From contig NZ_AUEZ01000013.1 of the NCBI RefSeq assembly GCF_000426245.1, positions 1 to 64,000 of the forward strand: DNA of 64,000 nucleotides, given 5' to 3'. Shown one piece after another: positions 34,799-44,116 of the stretch; the first letter of the stretch is position 1; each line of letters opens with the position of its first letter. The notes beneath the pieces are model-generated. The model saw only the letters and a program-made list of their open reading frames with translations. It was not told where the DNA came from and searched no databases. The DNA comes from Bradyrhizobium sp. Ai1a-2 (GTDB lineage: Bacteria > Pseudomonadota > Alphaproteobacteria > Rhizobiales > Xanthobacteraceae). The translations under genes and the position numbers were made by a program.

Positions 34799-36295
34799 AT
34801 GGTCGCCACCATTTTGATTGCCGATGATGACGCAGTACAGCGCCGTCTAGTTGAAAACATGGTGCAAAAATGCGGCTACCAGCCCCTCGTTGTCGATAGC
34901 GGCGACGATGCCATCGCCGCACTCACTGCCCAGGAAAACCAGACCATCGATGCGGTCGTGCTCGACCTCGTGATGCCTGGCCTCGACGGCTTGGGCGTGC
35001 TCGCAAAGATTCGTGACGCTGGTTTGAACGTCCCCGTCATCGTGCAGACCGCGCATGGCGGCATCGACAACGTGGTCTCGGCGATGCGCGCCGGCGCCCA
35101 GGATTTCGTCGTCAAGCCGGTCGGTTTCGAGCGGCTGCAGGTATCCCTGCGCAACGCGCTCAACACTTCTGCACTCAAGGGTGAATTGCAGCGCATCCGC
35201 CACAGCCGCGAGGGACGGCTCACTTTCTCCGACGTCATCACCCGCAGCGAAGCCATGACAAGCGTGCTGCGCACCGCGCAAAAGGCCGCCTCATCAGCCA
35301 TACCGGTGTTGATCGAAGGCGAATCCGGCGTCGGCAAGGAATTGTTCGCCCGCGCCATCCACGGCAGCAGCGAGCGCAAGTCGAAGCCGTTCGTCGCGGT
35401 GAACTGCGGCGCGATCCCCGATAATCTCGTGGAATCGATCCTGTTCGGCCATGAGAAGGGCGCCTTCACTGGCGCCACCGAACGCCACATGGGCAAGTTC
35501 GTCGAAGCCCATGGCGGCACGCTCTTCCTCGACGAGGTCGGCGAACTGCCGCTGACCGCGCAGGTGAAGCTGTTGCGCGCGCTGCAGGAGGGCACGGTGG
35601 AAGCCGTCGGCGGCCGCAAGCCGGTGAAGGTCGACGTCCGCATCATCTCCGCCACCAACCGCAAATTGCTCGAGCTGGTGAAGGCCGGCCAATTCCGCGA
35701 GGATCTGTTCTACCGCCTGCACGTCTTGCCGCTGACGATTCCGCCGCTGCGGCAGCGGCGCGAAGACATTCCGCATCTGCTGCGGCACTTCCTCGCGCGC
35801 TTCAACGCCGAGGAAAACCGCAACATCAGCGGCATCAGCGGCGAGGCAATGGCGCATCTTTCGCAGCTCGACTGGCCCGGCAATATCCGCCAGCTCGAGA
35901 ACACGGTGTATCGCGCGGTGGTCATGAGCGATGGCGACCAGCTTGGTCTCGCCGATTTCCCGCAGGTCGCGGCGCATCCGCTTGCCGACCCGACCCCGGC
36001 CCATGGCGAGCCGCTGATCGTCGCCCCGTCCACGGCGCCTGCAATGGTGTCGGGTAATGACATACCAATCGCGCCACTGCCTGCCGCCGGCAATCTCTCG
36101 ATGCTGACGAGCAGCGGCGACGTGCGGCCACTGGAAGAGATGGAAAACGAGATCATCCGCTTCGCGCTCTCGCATTATCGCGGGCAGATGTCGGAAGTCG
36201 CGCGCCGCCTGAAGATCGGCCGCTCGACGCTCTACCGCAAGATCGACGAGGCCGCGGCCGATGACGCTGCCGACGGCGCCGGCGGCACCAATTGA
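34799..36295 (+). CDS. Sigma-54-dependent response regulator
   Basis: A 498-residue NtrC-type activator. The receiver domain is at residues 1-120, with phospho-acceptor Asp in AVVLDLVMPGLDGL (about 56). The AAA+ domain is at about 140-380, with Walker A GESGVGKE, the sigma-54 contact loop GAFTGA, Walker B GGTLFLDEVGELPL and the GNIRQLEN sensor segment. The C-terminal Fis-like helix-turn-helix is VARRLKIGRSTLYRKID. No sensor kinase is adjacent, so it is an orphan regulator here. The target could be the following cell-wall genes, but no -24/-12 element was recognised in the gap that follows. The ATG has a GGGGA site. Confidence 0.92.
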   Translation: MVATILIADDDAVQRRLVENMVQKCGYQPLVVDSGDDAIAALTAQENQTIDAVVLDLVMPGLDGLGVLAKIRDAGLNVPVIVQTAHGGIDNVVSAMRAGAQDFVVKPVGFERLQVSLRNALNTSALKGELQRIRHSREGRLTFSDVITRSEAMTSVLRTAQKAASSAIPVLIEGESGVGKELFARAIHGSSERKSKPFVAVNCGAIPDNLVESILFGHEKGAFTGATERHMGKFVEAHGGTLFLDEVGELPLTAQVKLLRALQEGTVEAVGGRKPVKVDVRIISATNRKLLELVKAGQFREDLFYRLHVLPLTIPPLRQRREDIPHLLRHFLARFNAEENRNISGISGEAMAHLSQLDWPGNIRQLENTVYRAVVMSDGDQLGLADFPQVAAHPLADPTPAHGEPLIVAPSTAPAMVSGNDIPIAPLPAAGNLSMLTSSGDVRPLEEMENEIIRFALSHYRGQMSEVARRLKIGRSTLYRKIDEAAADDAADGAGGTN

Positions 36296-36721
36296 GCCGA
36301 TCGGCGTTTATGCCAAGGAGCGGATCTTCGGTCGTAGCTCTGGTGGTGGGTTGGCAGGCTCGGTCCGGAACCTATTGAACCGTGGCTTGGCGGTGACAGA
36401 CAAACGGGGTGCCGCGTGGCAAGAATCGCGCAAGATCGAGTGCAAGTGGTTGATCAAGGTCAGTTTGTCGTGAGTTGCCCCGCATGGCGCTGGCTGCATG
36501 AAGGGGGCGTATGTAACGTCTGCGTTGATTTGTTGCGTGCAGGCGTACGGCGTTTCGATCGAGTGAGGCCGGCGCTTCCGCGCAAGCTTAGGACATGATC
36601 CGGGAAGATCATGCCCGAATGAATCGAGCCTGATGACGGCGACGAAGTGTCATCATGCTCCAGGACCATGATGTGAGAACTGTCCCAATGCCGGGGCAGT
36701 TCGCCCCAGGGGGGAGTGACG
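36296..36721. other. Intergenic region with partial palindromic repeat
   Basis: No credible gene was seen in these 426 bp. Around 36592-36690 there is a run of nested repeats (acatgatccgggaagatcat, gtcatcatgctccaggacca), related to the catgatc/gatcatgctc element at 57541-57614. A strong GGGGGGAG ribosome site (36709-36716) precedes the next gene. No sigma-54 promoter (GG-N10-GC) was found with confidence. Confidence 0.5.
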
Positions 36722-38956
36722 ATGCGTGACTGTTCGAAAGGCCGTACCGGATTCGACCGCGTGCTGATGGCCGTCGCCGCGACATTCCTGACGGTCTCCG
36801 CGACCTCAGCACTGGCCCAGTCGGACGCACCGCGCCCCAGTGCTGCAGAACTCGCGATCGATGCCGCGATCCCGCGCCCCGAGCCTGCCAACGTGCCGCC
36901 GCCGACCGCGGCCGACATCAAGCCGGACACCACCGCCTCTGTGCCGGATGCGGCCAAGAACGCCGTCACGCCGAGTGAATCCGCCACCAAGACCGCGGAG
37001 CCCAGGATTGAGCCCAAGCCGGCCGATGTCGTCACTGCGCCCGCCGCCGAGCCGAAGCCGGGCGATGTGGCGAAAGACGCGAATGACACACCGAGGGAGC
37101 CGGTCAAGAACGACACCGCCACGGTGACGCCGCCCGCCGCGCCTGCTCCTGTGACCGCCACTGCTCCGGCTCCCGCCGCAGCGCCTGCTGCCGAGCCCGC
37201 CAAGGAGCCGGTCAAGGCTGCGAGCAACGTGCCGGCGGAAGATCAGCCTGTTGCCGACAAGCTTCGCGAGATGCTGGCCAGCAAGACGCTGCGCATCTTC
37301 GAGCGCAAGAACGAGCGCGCCGCGATCGAGAAGTTCTACTCCGCGCGCGACTACGCGCCGGTGTTCACCCAAGGCGGCAGGCCGACGGCAACCGCCAAGG
37401 GCGTGGTCGCCCGGCTCAAGGACGCCGCCTCCGATGGCCTCAATCCGGAAGACTATCCGGTGCCGGAGTTTGCATCGGCCTCTTCCTCGCCCGAGGCGCT
37501 GGCGGATGCCGAGCTGAAGCTCACCGCCAGCATGCTGGATTACGCGCGCCAGGCGCAGAGCGGCCGGATGCACTGGTCGCAGGTCTCGGCCGACGTCCTT
37601 TATCCCGAGCACCCGATCGATCCGTCGGAAGTCCTCGCCAACGTGACCGGCGCAAAGGACGCTTCCGCCGCGCTCGACAGCTACAACCCGCCGCACAAGC
37701 TTTACCACGAGCTCAAGGCCAAGCTCGCCGAGCTGCGCGGCCAGGGCAATGGCCCGGTGATCCAGATCGAGGAAGGGCCGACGCTGGTCTACAAGCCCGG
37801 CACCAAGAAGCAGCCGGGAGTGGCGCCGGACGATCCGCGCGTGCCGCAGCTCCGCGCGAAGCTCGGCGTCAGCGAGAATCCGGACGACACGCGCTACGAC
37901 GCCAAGGTCGCCGAGGCCGTGCGCAAATTCCAGCAGGGCGCCGAGCTGAAGCCCACCGGCGTGCTCGACGATCGTACCGTGAAGGCGATCAACAGCCCGA
38001 AGCGCGACAGGCAGATCGACACCATCATCGTCAACATGGAGCGGTGGCGCTGGCTGCCGCGTCAGCTTGGCGCGGCTTCTCTCGGCAACGCCTATGTCAT
38101 CCTCAACATCCCCGACTACACGCTGAGGGTGATGCAGAACGGTGCGCCGGTCTGGACCACGCGCGTCGTGACCGGCAAGCCGGGGCAGCACGCCACGCCG
38201 CTTCTGACCGAGACGATGAAGTACATCACGGTCAATCCGACCTGGAACGTACCGCCGTCGATCATCTACAACGAGTATCTGCCGGCGCTGCAGCAGGATC
38301 CCACCGTGCTGCAGCGGATGGGCCTGCGACTCGAATACGGCCGCGACGGCTCGATTCACATCTCGCAGCCGCCGGGTGAAGCGAACGCGCTCGGACGCAT
38401 CCGTTTCAACTTCCCGAACAAGTTCCTGGTCTATCAGCACGACACGCCGGACAAGAACCTGTTCGGCAAGGAGGATCGCGCCTTCAGCCATGGCTGCATG
38501 CGCGTGCAGAACCCGGACCAGTACGCTTCCGTGCTGCTCAACATCACGATGACGGACGAGCATTGGACGCCGGAGCGTGTGCGCAGCATGTATGGCTCGA
38601 GCGAGGTCGACCTGAAATTCCCGACCCCGATCCCGGTCAACATCACCTACCAGACCGCGTTCGTGGACGATGCCGGCAAGTTGCAATTCCGGAAGGACGT
38701 CTATGGCCGCGATGGCGCCATGCTGACGCTGTTGAAGAACAACCGCGGCAAGGATCTCGAATCAGTGGTGGCGCATGCGCAGCCGAACTATTCGCGCCCG
38801 AGCCGCAACAACCTGCCGCCCGGCGTCAGCATCGCCAGCGAGAACACCAATTCCGGCATGAACTTCTTCGAACGCCTGTTCGGCGGCGGCCCGCCTGTGC
38901 CGCCCGCTCCGATTGGGCGCGGACAACCCCAGTCGCGCCGGGTGTTCACCTGGTAA
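36722..38956 (+). CDS. L,D-transpeptidase, YcbB/YkuD type, with peptidoglycan-binding domain
   Basis: A 744-residue exported enzyme that forms 3-3 crosslinks in peptidoglycan or attaches proteins to it. There is a Sec signal (VLMAVAATFLTVSATSALAQ). A long Pro/Ala-rich arm reaches to about residue 175. A YcbB-type helical scaffold follows, then a peptidoglycan-binding helix bundle (VAEAVRKFQQGAELKPTGVL), then the YkuD domain with catalytic Cys in FSHGCMRVQNPDQ. ATG 36722 is used, because the in-frame GTG at 36716 overlaps the ribosome site. Length and domain order fit the large alphaproteobacterial YcbB-like proteins. Confidence 0.92.
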   Translation: MRDCSKGRTGFDRVLMAVAATFLTVSATSALAQSDAPRPSAAELAIDAAIPRPEPANVPPPTAADIKPDTTASVPDAAKNAVTPSESATKTAEPRIEPKPADVVTAPAAEPKPGDVAKDANDTPREPVKNDTATVTPPAAPAPVTATAPAPAAAPAAEPAKEPVKAASNVPAEDQPVADKLREMLASKTLRIFERKNERAAIEKFYSARDYAPVFTQGGRPTATAKGVVARLKDAASDGLNPEDYPVPEFASASSSPEALADAELKLTASMLDYARQAQSGRMHWSQVSADVLYPEHPIDPSEVLANVTGAKDASAALDSYNPPHKLYHELKAKLAELRGQGNGPVIQIEEGPTLVYKPGTKKQPGVAPDDPRVPQLRAKLGVSENPDDTRYDAKVAEAVRKFQQGAELKPTGVLDDRTVKAINSPKRDRQIDTIIVNMERWRWLPRQLGAASLGNAYVILNIPDYTLRVMQNGAPVWTTRVVTGKPGQHATPLLTETMKYITVNPTWNVPPSIIYNEYLPALQQDPTVLQRMGLRLEYGRDGSIHISQPPGEANALGRIRFNFPNKFLVYQHDTPDKNLFGKEDRAFSHGCMRVQNPDQYASVLLNITMTDEHWTPERVRSMYGSSEVDLKFPTPIPVNITYQTAFVDDAGKLQFRKDVYGRDGAMLTLLKNNRGKDLESVVAHAQPNYSRPSRNNLPPGVSIASENTNSGMNFFERLFGGGPPVPPAPIGRGQPQSRRVFTW

Positions 38957-38999
38957 TCCACCGCTCCCGAAACGCGCTAAATTTTATAGCAAAATCAAC

Positions 39000-39022
39000 G
39001 ATCCCGCCCACCCGGCGGGATC
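39000..39022 (+). terminator. Stem-loop after the L,D-transpeptidase gene
   Basis: gatcccgcc (39000-39008) pairs with ggcgggatc (39014-39022) around a 5-nt loop, 43 nt after the stop. The following sequence (gattacatt) has only a weak T-run, so this may be a terminator or a 3' stabilising hairpin. Confidence 0.5.
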
Positions 39023-39205
39023 GATTACATTAACCATTCTTCATCTAGCGCGGATGGCGGCTCTTTTTCGCCACAGTCAACGGTTTAGGTTAAACCCAAC
39101 TTGGGAAACGGGATGGTAAATCTCGGTTAACCGTCCCGCTTTAAAGAATGCGTTCACGCCTTTCGCCGGGGTCTGCGAAAGAAAGGTCGAACGCTCGACG
39201 ACTGG

Positions 39206-40831
39206 GTGGGCTCATCCGTGCTGGCTGTCCGCGCACGCCACTATAAACTGCTGTCGCTCCCGAAAGCCGGATGTCAGGTCGGGCTGACGTCGCTATTGCT
39301 GCTGGCTGGCGCCGGCTCGGTCCACGACGCCGCGGCGCTGAACGAGACCCGCACCCTCTCCTTCCACCACACCCATTCCAACGAAGACCTCACCATCACC
39401 TTCAAGCGCGACGGCCGCTACGACGAAGACGCGCTGAAGAAGCTCAATCATTTCCTCCGCGACTGGCGCACCCAGGACGAGACCACCATGGATCGTCGGC
39501 TCTTCGACATCCTCTGGGAAGTCTACCGCGACGTCGACGGCAGGCAGCCGATCAACATCGTCTCCTCCTACCGCTCTCCCGCGACTAATGCCATGCTCCG
39601 CCGCCGCTCCTCCGGGGTGGCGCGCTTCAGCCAGCACATGCTGGGGCATGCGATGGATTTCTACATTCCCGGCGTGCCGCTCGAGCAGATCCGCTATGCA
39701 GGCCTGCGCCTACAGCGTGGCGGTGTCGGTTTCTATCCGACCTCCGGCTCGCCTTTTGTCCACCTCGACACCGGGTCGATTCGCCACTGGCCGCGCATGA
39801 CGCACGACCAGTTGGCGAGGGTGTTCCCGGACGGCCGCACCGTCCATGTCCCCTCGGACGGCAACCCGTTGAGGGGATATGAGCTTGCCCGCGCCGATAT
39901 CGAGCGGCGCGGCAATGGCGATGGTTCCTCGTCCGGTGGCAACAAGATCGGCGGCTTCCTGACCGCGCTGTTCACGGGCAAGCCGGCTGCCGGCAGTGAC
40001 GAGGACGATGAGGGCGCAGCGCCCGCTGCCGCCGAGAAGCCCGCGACCGTCATGGCTTCCGCCAAGTCTGTAGATTCCAGGTCGGCCGACCCCGTGCCGA
40101 TGCCGCGCGCAAAGCCGCAATTCGCCTCGGCCATACAGCTCGCGGCCGCCGACGCCCAGATCATCCCGGCGGCAAAGGCCAAGGCGGCCGAACCGGCAGC
40201 TGCCGGGAAGTCCGAGCCGAAGCCTGAGACGCCTGCCGACATCATCAATGCCCGCGGCTTCTGGGGCGACGATCTTCCGGCAGCGAAACAGGCAACAGCC
40301 GCGCAGATCGCCGCGCTCAAGGCGCGCGAGGCGGTCGGCGCCGCCGATCCGCAGGCCACTGCCAGCGTGTCGGAGAATTTCAACAAGGCGCTCGCCTATG
40401 CCCCGGCGACGAGCTCGTCGGTTGACCGCGCCAACATCATCGCCGCCTCCGCCCCGGTCCCGCGCACCGTCCGTCCGACACGGAATGCAGGCGCCGTCGC
40501 GAGCGAGATCAACACGGTGGTCGCCAAGGGCGCGCAAGGTCAGGGCAGCATGATCTCGACCTCGACACGCATCTCCGCCGCCAAGGGCAATGATCTCTGG
40601 ATGCGCGTGGTGATGCTCGCGCCGAGCGCCAGCAGCGCCATGCTGACCACCGTGCTCGGCGATACCGACATGACCCTGATGCGCGCTCATTTCGTCAAGC
40701 CGCCGGCCGCGATCAACATGACCTTCTCGAATGATCCGATGATGGGCATGAGCTGCGACACCTTCAGCGGCTCCGCCACCGCGACGCTGCCGACGACCTC
40801 GTTCGTCGTCCGCACCGCCGCGCTGCGCTAA
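39206..40831 (+). CDS. DUF882 / M15-like cell-wall protein
   Basis: A 541-residue exported protein. After an N-terminal hydrophobic signal (VGLTSLLLLAGAGSVHDAAA), a DUF882 (YcbK-like, peptidase M15 fold) domain spans about residues 45-210, with the metal-site pattern SQHMLGHAMDFYIPGV and the later HLDTGSIRHW. The remaining 330 residues are Ala/Lys/Pro-rich with a possible beta domain at the end (MRVVMLAPSASSAMLTTVLG). YcbK-like proteins are thought to trim peptidoglycan. The start at GTG 39206 is not strongly supported by a ribosome site. It follows the L,D-transpeptidase, and a shared cell-wall role is likely. Confidence 0.82.
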   Translation: MGSSVLAVRARHYKLLSLPKAGCQVGLTSLLLLAGAGSVHDAAALNETRTLSFHHTHSNEDLTITFKRDGRYDEDALKKLNHFLRDWRTQDETTMDRRLFDILWEVYRDVDGRQPINIVSSYRSPATNAMLRRRSSGVARFSQHMLGHAMDFYIPGVPLEQIRYAGLRLQRGGVGFYPTSGSPFVHLDTGSIRHWPRMTHDQLARVFPDGRTVHVPSDGNPLRGYELARADIERRGNGDGSSSGGNKIGGFLTALFTGKPAAGSDEDDEGAAPAAAEKPATVMASAKSVDSRSADPVPMPRAKPQFASAIQLAAADAQIIPAAKAKAAEPAAAGKSEPKPETPADIINARGFWGDDLPAAKQATAAQIAALKAREAVGAADPQATASVSENFNKALAYAPATSSSVDRANIIAASAPVPRTVRPTRNAGAVASEINTVVAKGAQGQGSMISTSTRISAAKGNDLWMRVVMLAPSASSAMLTTVLGDTDMTLMRAHFVKPPAAINMTFSNDPMMGMSCDTFSGSATATLPTTSFVVRTAALR

Positions 40832-40850
40832 ACTTGCCTCCACATATCCG

Positions 40851-40990
40851 ATGTCATTCCCCGCGAACGCGGGGACCCGTAGCCACGAGTGCGCGTTGTT
40901 GGAGCCCGCTGTGGCCCCAGCTTTACCGAACATAGAGATCGGTGGTTATGGGTCCCGGGTCGCGCTTCGCTTGCCCGGGACGGCAAGAGC
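40851..40990. repeat. Palindromic repeat (ttatgggtcccg family)
   Basis: atgtcattccccgcgaacgc and ggggacccgtagccacgagt on the left and ggtggttatgggtcccgggt plus cttgcccgggacgg on the right form a long imperfect fold-back. It separates two convergent genes (DUF882 and DUF2312), a usual site for this repeat class. Confidence 0.6.
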
Positions 40991-41010
40991 GTTCCGGCCG
41001 GATCAGCGCC

Positions 41011-41280
41011 TCAGATCATCCCCAGCGCTTGCATGTAGGTCTCGATGATCGTCTCTTGCTCCTGACGCTCGTTCGGGTCCTGCTTGCGCAGGCGCACGAT
41101 CGTGCGCAGGGCTTTGACGTCGTATCCGTTGCCCTTGCTCTCGGCATAGACGTCGCGGATGTCGTCCGAGATGGCTTTTTTCTCTTCTTCCAGCCGCTCG
41201 ATGCGCTCGATGATGGACTTCAGCTGGTCCTTTGCGAATCGGGTCGCGGGCTCTTCTTTGACGGCGGCAGAGGTGGCCAT
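41011..41280 (-). CDS. DUF2312 protein (GapR-like)
   Basis: An 89-residue, highly charged helical protein of the DUF2312 family. The segment [20 protein letters not shown] leads into a coiled coil, and [19 protein letters not shown] is the family core. The best-studied member is the Caulobacter DNA-binding protein GapR, which clamps overtwisted DNA; a nucleoid role is therefore likely by homology. ATG 41280 follows AGGAG; the frame extending to 41352 lacks support. Confidence 0.9.
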   Translation of the reverse strand: MATSAAVKEEPATRFAKDQLKSIIERIERLEEEKKAISDDIRDVYAESKGNGYDVKALRTIVRLRKQDPNERQEQETIIETYMQALGMI

Positions 41281-41455
41281 CGGGTACTCCTGAAATGAAA
41301 CTGGTGATGAGTGTCTTGTTGAGGTGTTTCGGCGTATGCGCTGCTCACGCATCGCGTTTCGAAAATGACCCTCAAGTTTGGGACGCCTCCCGTCAAGGAA
41401 ACGTCGCGCTCATCCACAGCGCGCCCACAGGAGATGCTGGCGTTACCCGCAACCA

Positions 41456-41499
41456 CCGTCATTCCGGGGCGATGCGCAGCATTGAACCCGGAATGACGG
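41456..41499. repeat. Palindromic repeat (gtcattccgg family)
   Basis: ccgtcattccggg at 41456-41468 is the reverse complement of cccggaatgacgg at 41487-41499. It lies between two minus-strand genes (DUF1244 then DUF2312), in the position of a terminator for the upstream gene. The same outer motif is seen at 18453-18555. Confidence 0.7.
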
Positions 41500-41511
41500 A
41501 ATGCATATGCG

Positions 41512-41814
41512 TCAATGCCCCGGATGCGCCTTCTTCATCGCGGCCAGTTGCTCCGGCGTGGCTTTGCCCTGGTACTTGGCCTTCCACTCCTCATACGGCA
41601 TGCCGTAGACCGCCTCGCGGCTCTCATCCTTGCTGATCGCGACGCCCTGGGCATCGGCCTCTTCCTTCATCCAGTTGGAGAGGCAATTCCGGCAGAATCC
41701 GGCAAGGTTCATCAGGTCGATGTTCTGGACGTCGGTGCGATCCTGCAGATGCTGCACCAGGCGCCGGAAAACGGCGGCTTCCAGCTCGGTTTTGGTCTTG
41801 TCGTCGATGGTCAT
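41512..41814 (-). CDS. DUF1244 protein
   Basis: A 100-residue soluble protein of the DUF1244 (SMc04008-like) family. Family marks are AVFRRLVQHLQDRTDVQNID, AGFCRNCLSNWMKEEA with two conserved cysteines, and YGMPYEEWKAKYQ. The function is unknown; the CxxC-like pair suggests a metal or redox site. ATG 41814 gives the usual length; 41823 is close and also possible. It stands alone, divergent from the DUF1036 gene. Confidence 0.88.
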   Translation of the reverse strand: MTIDDKTKTELEAAVFRRLVQHLQDRTDVQNIDLMNLAGFCRNCLSNWMKEEADAQGVAISKDESREAVYGMPYEEWKAKYQGKATPEQLAAMKKAHPGH

Positions 41815-42011
41815 GGCCGTCATCCCGGTTTGTCGTTCCCAGCATATTGATATCAAGTGGGATTCGTCACAGATTTTGCCATATAGCTGCGCAAAACAGC
41901 ATGAAATCGGGTGGGACCGGCGGTTTTCGATGGCAGAAGTCCGCCTGCCTTCCGTTGACAGGCGCCGCCGGGCCACGCGAAATCGTCAATGATTCGGTGT
42001 AGCTTGGCCTC

Positions 42012-42602
42012 ATGATCGTGCTGGATTCCCTTCCCCTCCCCCCTCGTCTGCTTGCCGGTCTTCTGCCCGTGCTGGCGCTTGCGGCGGCGTGCCTGTGGAC
42101 CAGTCCTGCGGCGGCCGATTTCCGGCTCTGCAACAATACCGCCAGCCGGGTCGGCATCGCGCTCGGCTACAAGGACGCCGAGGGCTGGACCACCGAGGGC
42201 TGGTGGAACATCTCCTCGCGCTCCTGCGAGACGCTGCTGCGGGGCAATCTGGTCGCGCGCTATTATTACATCTATGCCCTCGATTATGACCGCGGCGGCG
42301 AATGGTCGGGCCAGGCCTTCATGTGCTCGCGCGACAAGGAATTCACCATCCGAGGCACCGAGAATTGCCTGGCGCGCGGCTATGACCGCACCGGCTTCTT
42401 CGAGGTCGACACCGGGGAGCAACGGGCGTGGACCGTGCAACTGACGGAAGCCAACGAACAGCCGGCACAGAAGGTGCCGGGAATGCCGGGCGGAGTCGCA
42501 CCGGGGACACCCGCGGTGCCAGGCCTCCCCAATCCACCGGGCGGAACGCCTCCGGGCGCGTCAGGTCTACCCCCAGCCGCACCACCCGGAAGCAAGCAAT
42601 GA
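42012..42602 (+). CDS. DUF1036 exported protein
   Basis: A 196-residue protein with a signal peptide (LLAGLLPVLALAAACLWTSP, cleavage near AAADF). The DUF1036 domain follows at about residues 36-146, with the cysteine-rich pattern FRLCNNTASRVGIALGYK, WNISSRSCETLL and QAFMCSRDKEF. The last 40 residues are Pro/Gly-rich. The domain is widespread in alphaproteobacteria and of unknown function. Its stop overlaps the pykA start (ATGA, 42599-42602), so the two are co-translated, a pairing with no obvious functional reason. Confidence 0.87.
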   Translation: MIVLDSLPLPPRLLAGLLPVLALAAACLWTSPAAADFRLCNNTASRVGIALGYKDAEGWTTEGWWNISSRSCETLLRGNLVARYYYIYALDYDRGGEWSGQAFMCSRDKEFTIRGTENCLARGYDRTGFFEVDTGEQRAWTVQLTEANEQPAQKVPGMPGGVAPGTPAVPGLPNPPGGTPPGASGLPPAAPPGSKQ

Positions 42603-44035
42603 GAAGACTGCGTCGGATCAAGATCCTCGCGACCTTGGGTCCCGCCTCCTCCGACAGCGCAATGATCCGCAAGCTGTTCGAGGCCGGCGCCGACCTCTTT
42701 CGCATCAACATGAGCCACACCCCGCATGACAAGATGCGGGAGCTCGTCAAGACCATCCGCAATGTCGAGTCCAGCTACGGCCGGCCGATCGGCATCCTGG
42801 TCGACCTGCAGGGCCCCAAGCTTCGGCTCGGCGCCTTCGCCGAAGGCGCGGTGCAGCTCAACAACGGCCAGAGCTTCGTGCTCGATTCCGACAAGACGCC
42901 GGGCGACAACACCCGCGTCAACCTCCCGCATCCGGAAATCCTGGCAGCGCTGCGGCCGGGCCACGCACTGCTCCTTGACGACGGCAAGGTGCGGCTGATT
43001 GCGGAAGAGACCTCGCCCGACCGCGCGGTGACTCGCGTCGTGATCGGCGGCAAGATGTCGGACCGCAAGGGCGTCAGCCTGCCCGATACCGACTTGCCGG
43101 TCTCGGCGATGACGCCGAAGGACCGCGTCGATCTCGAGGCCGCGCTGACGACGGGCATCGACTGGATCGCATTATCCTTCGTACAGCGCGCCGAGGACGT
43201 CCACGAGGCCAAGAAGATGATCCGCGGCCGCGCCGCCGTGATTGCCAAGATCGAGAAGCCGCAGGCGATTGACCGGCTTGCCGACATCATCGAGGCATCC
43301 GATGCGCTGATGGTCGCGCGCGGCGATCTCGGCGTCGAGCTGCCGCTGGAGCGCGTGCCGAGCCTGCAGAAGCAGATGACGCGGATGGCGCGCCGCGCCG
43401 GCAAGCCGGTGGTGGTCGCAACCCAGATGCTGGAATCGATGATCCAGGCGCCGGTGCCGACCCGCGCCGAGGTCTCCGACGTCGCCACCGCCGTCTATGA
43501 AGGCGCGGACGCGATCATGCTCTCGGCTGAATCCGCGGCCGGCAAATATCCGGTGGAAGCGGTCACCACCATGAACCGCATCGGCGAGGAGGTCGAGCGC
43601 GACCCGACCTATCGCGGCGTGCTCAACGCGCAGCGCGCCGAGCCGGAGCAGACGGTGGGCGATGCGATCGCGGATGCCGCGCGCCAGATCGCCGAGACGC
43701 TCGACCTGTCGGCGATCATCTGCTGGACCTCATCAGGCTCGACCGCGATCCGCGTCGCGCGCGAACGGCCGAAAGTGCCGGTCGTTGCGATCACGCCGAA
43801 CCTTGCGACCGGCCGCAAGCTCTCCGTGGTGTGGGGCGTGCACTGCGTCGTCGCCGAGGATGCGCGCGACCAGGACGACATGGTCGACCGCGCGAACTCC
43901 ATCGCATTCAGGGACGGCTTTGCCCGCGCCGGCCAGCGCGTGATCATCGTCGCCGGCGTCCCGCTCGGCATCCCCGGCACCACCAACATGGTCCGCATCG
44001 CCTCCGTCGCGCCCCAAGGCAGCACGGAGAAGTAG
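42599..44035 (+). CDS. pyk: Pyruvate kinase
   Basis: A 478-residue pyruvate kinase, which makes pyruvate and ATP from phosphoenolpyruvate and ADP. The start RRLRRIKILATLGPASSD is typical. The catalytic segment VIAKIEKPQAIDRLADIIEA holds the active-site Lys and Glu. MVARGDLGVELPLERVPSLQ and SAESAAGKYPVEAV complete the barrel, and a C-terminal allosteric domain ends the protein. The ATG overlaps the DUF1036 stop. The frame is open upstream to 42428, but that part runs inside DUF1036 and is rejected. Confidence 0.95.
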   Translation: MRRLRRIKILATLGPASSDSAMIRKLFEAGADLFRINMSHTPHDKMRELVKTIRNVESSYGRPIGILVDLQGPKLRLGAFAEGAVQLNNGQSFVLDSDKTPGDNTRVNLPHPEILAALRPGHALLLDDGKVRLIAEETSPDRAVTRVVIGGKMSDRKGVSLPDTDLPVSAMTPKDRVDLEAALTTGIDWIALSFVQRAEDVHEAKKMIRGRAAVIAKIEKPQAIDRLADIIEASDALMVARGDLGVELPLERVPSLQKQMTRMARRAGKPVVVATQMLESMIQAPVPTRAEVSDVATAVYEGADAIMLSAESAAGKYPVEAVTTMNRIGEEVERDPTYRGVLNAQRAEPEQTVGDAIADAARQIAETLDLSAIICWTSSGSTAIRVARERPKVPVVAITPNLATGRKLSVVWGVHCVVAEDARDQDDMVDRANSIAFRDGFARAGQRVIIVAGVPLGIPGTTNMVRIASVAPQGSTEK

Positions 44036-44056
44036 GCGGCCAACCGAACCTTCGCC

Positions 44057-44083
44057 GTCGTCCCGGGCTTGACCGGGGACGAC
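44057..44083. repeat. Short hairpin repeat between convergent genes
   Basis: gtcgtccc (44057-44064) pairs with gggacgac (44076-44083), with the inner ggcttgacc able to extend the stem. It lies 21 nt after pyk and before the 3' end of the convergent TetR gene. It could terminate either one, though T-runs are missing. Confidence 0.6.
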
Positions 44084-44116
44084 AGCGGAGCGGGACGATA
44101 CAGCGGGAGGTGTCGC

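Noticed and set aside
36806..38686. 626-codon minus-strand frame
   Set aside because: It is the antisense shadow of the L,D-transpeptidase gene, whose motifs and signal peptide are clear.
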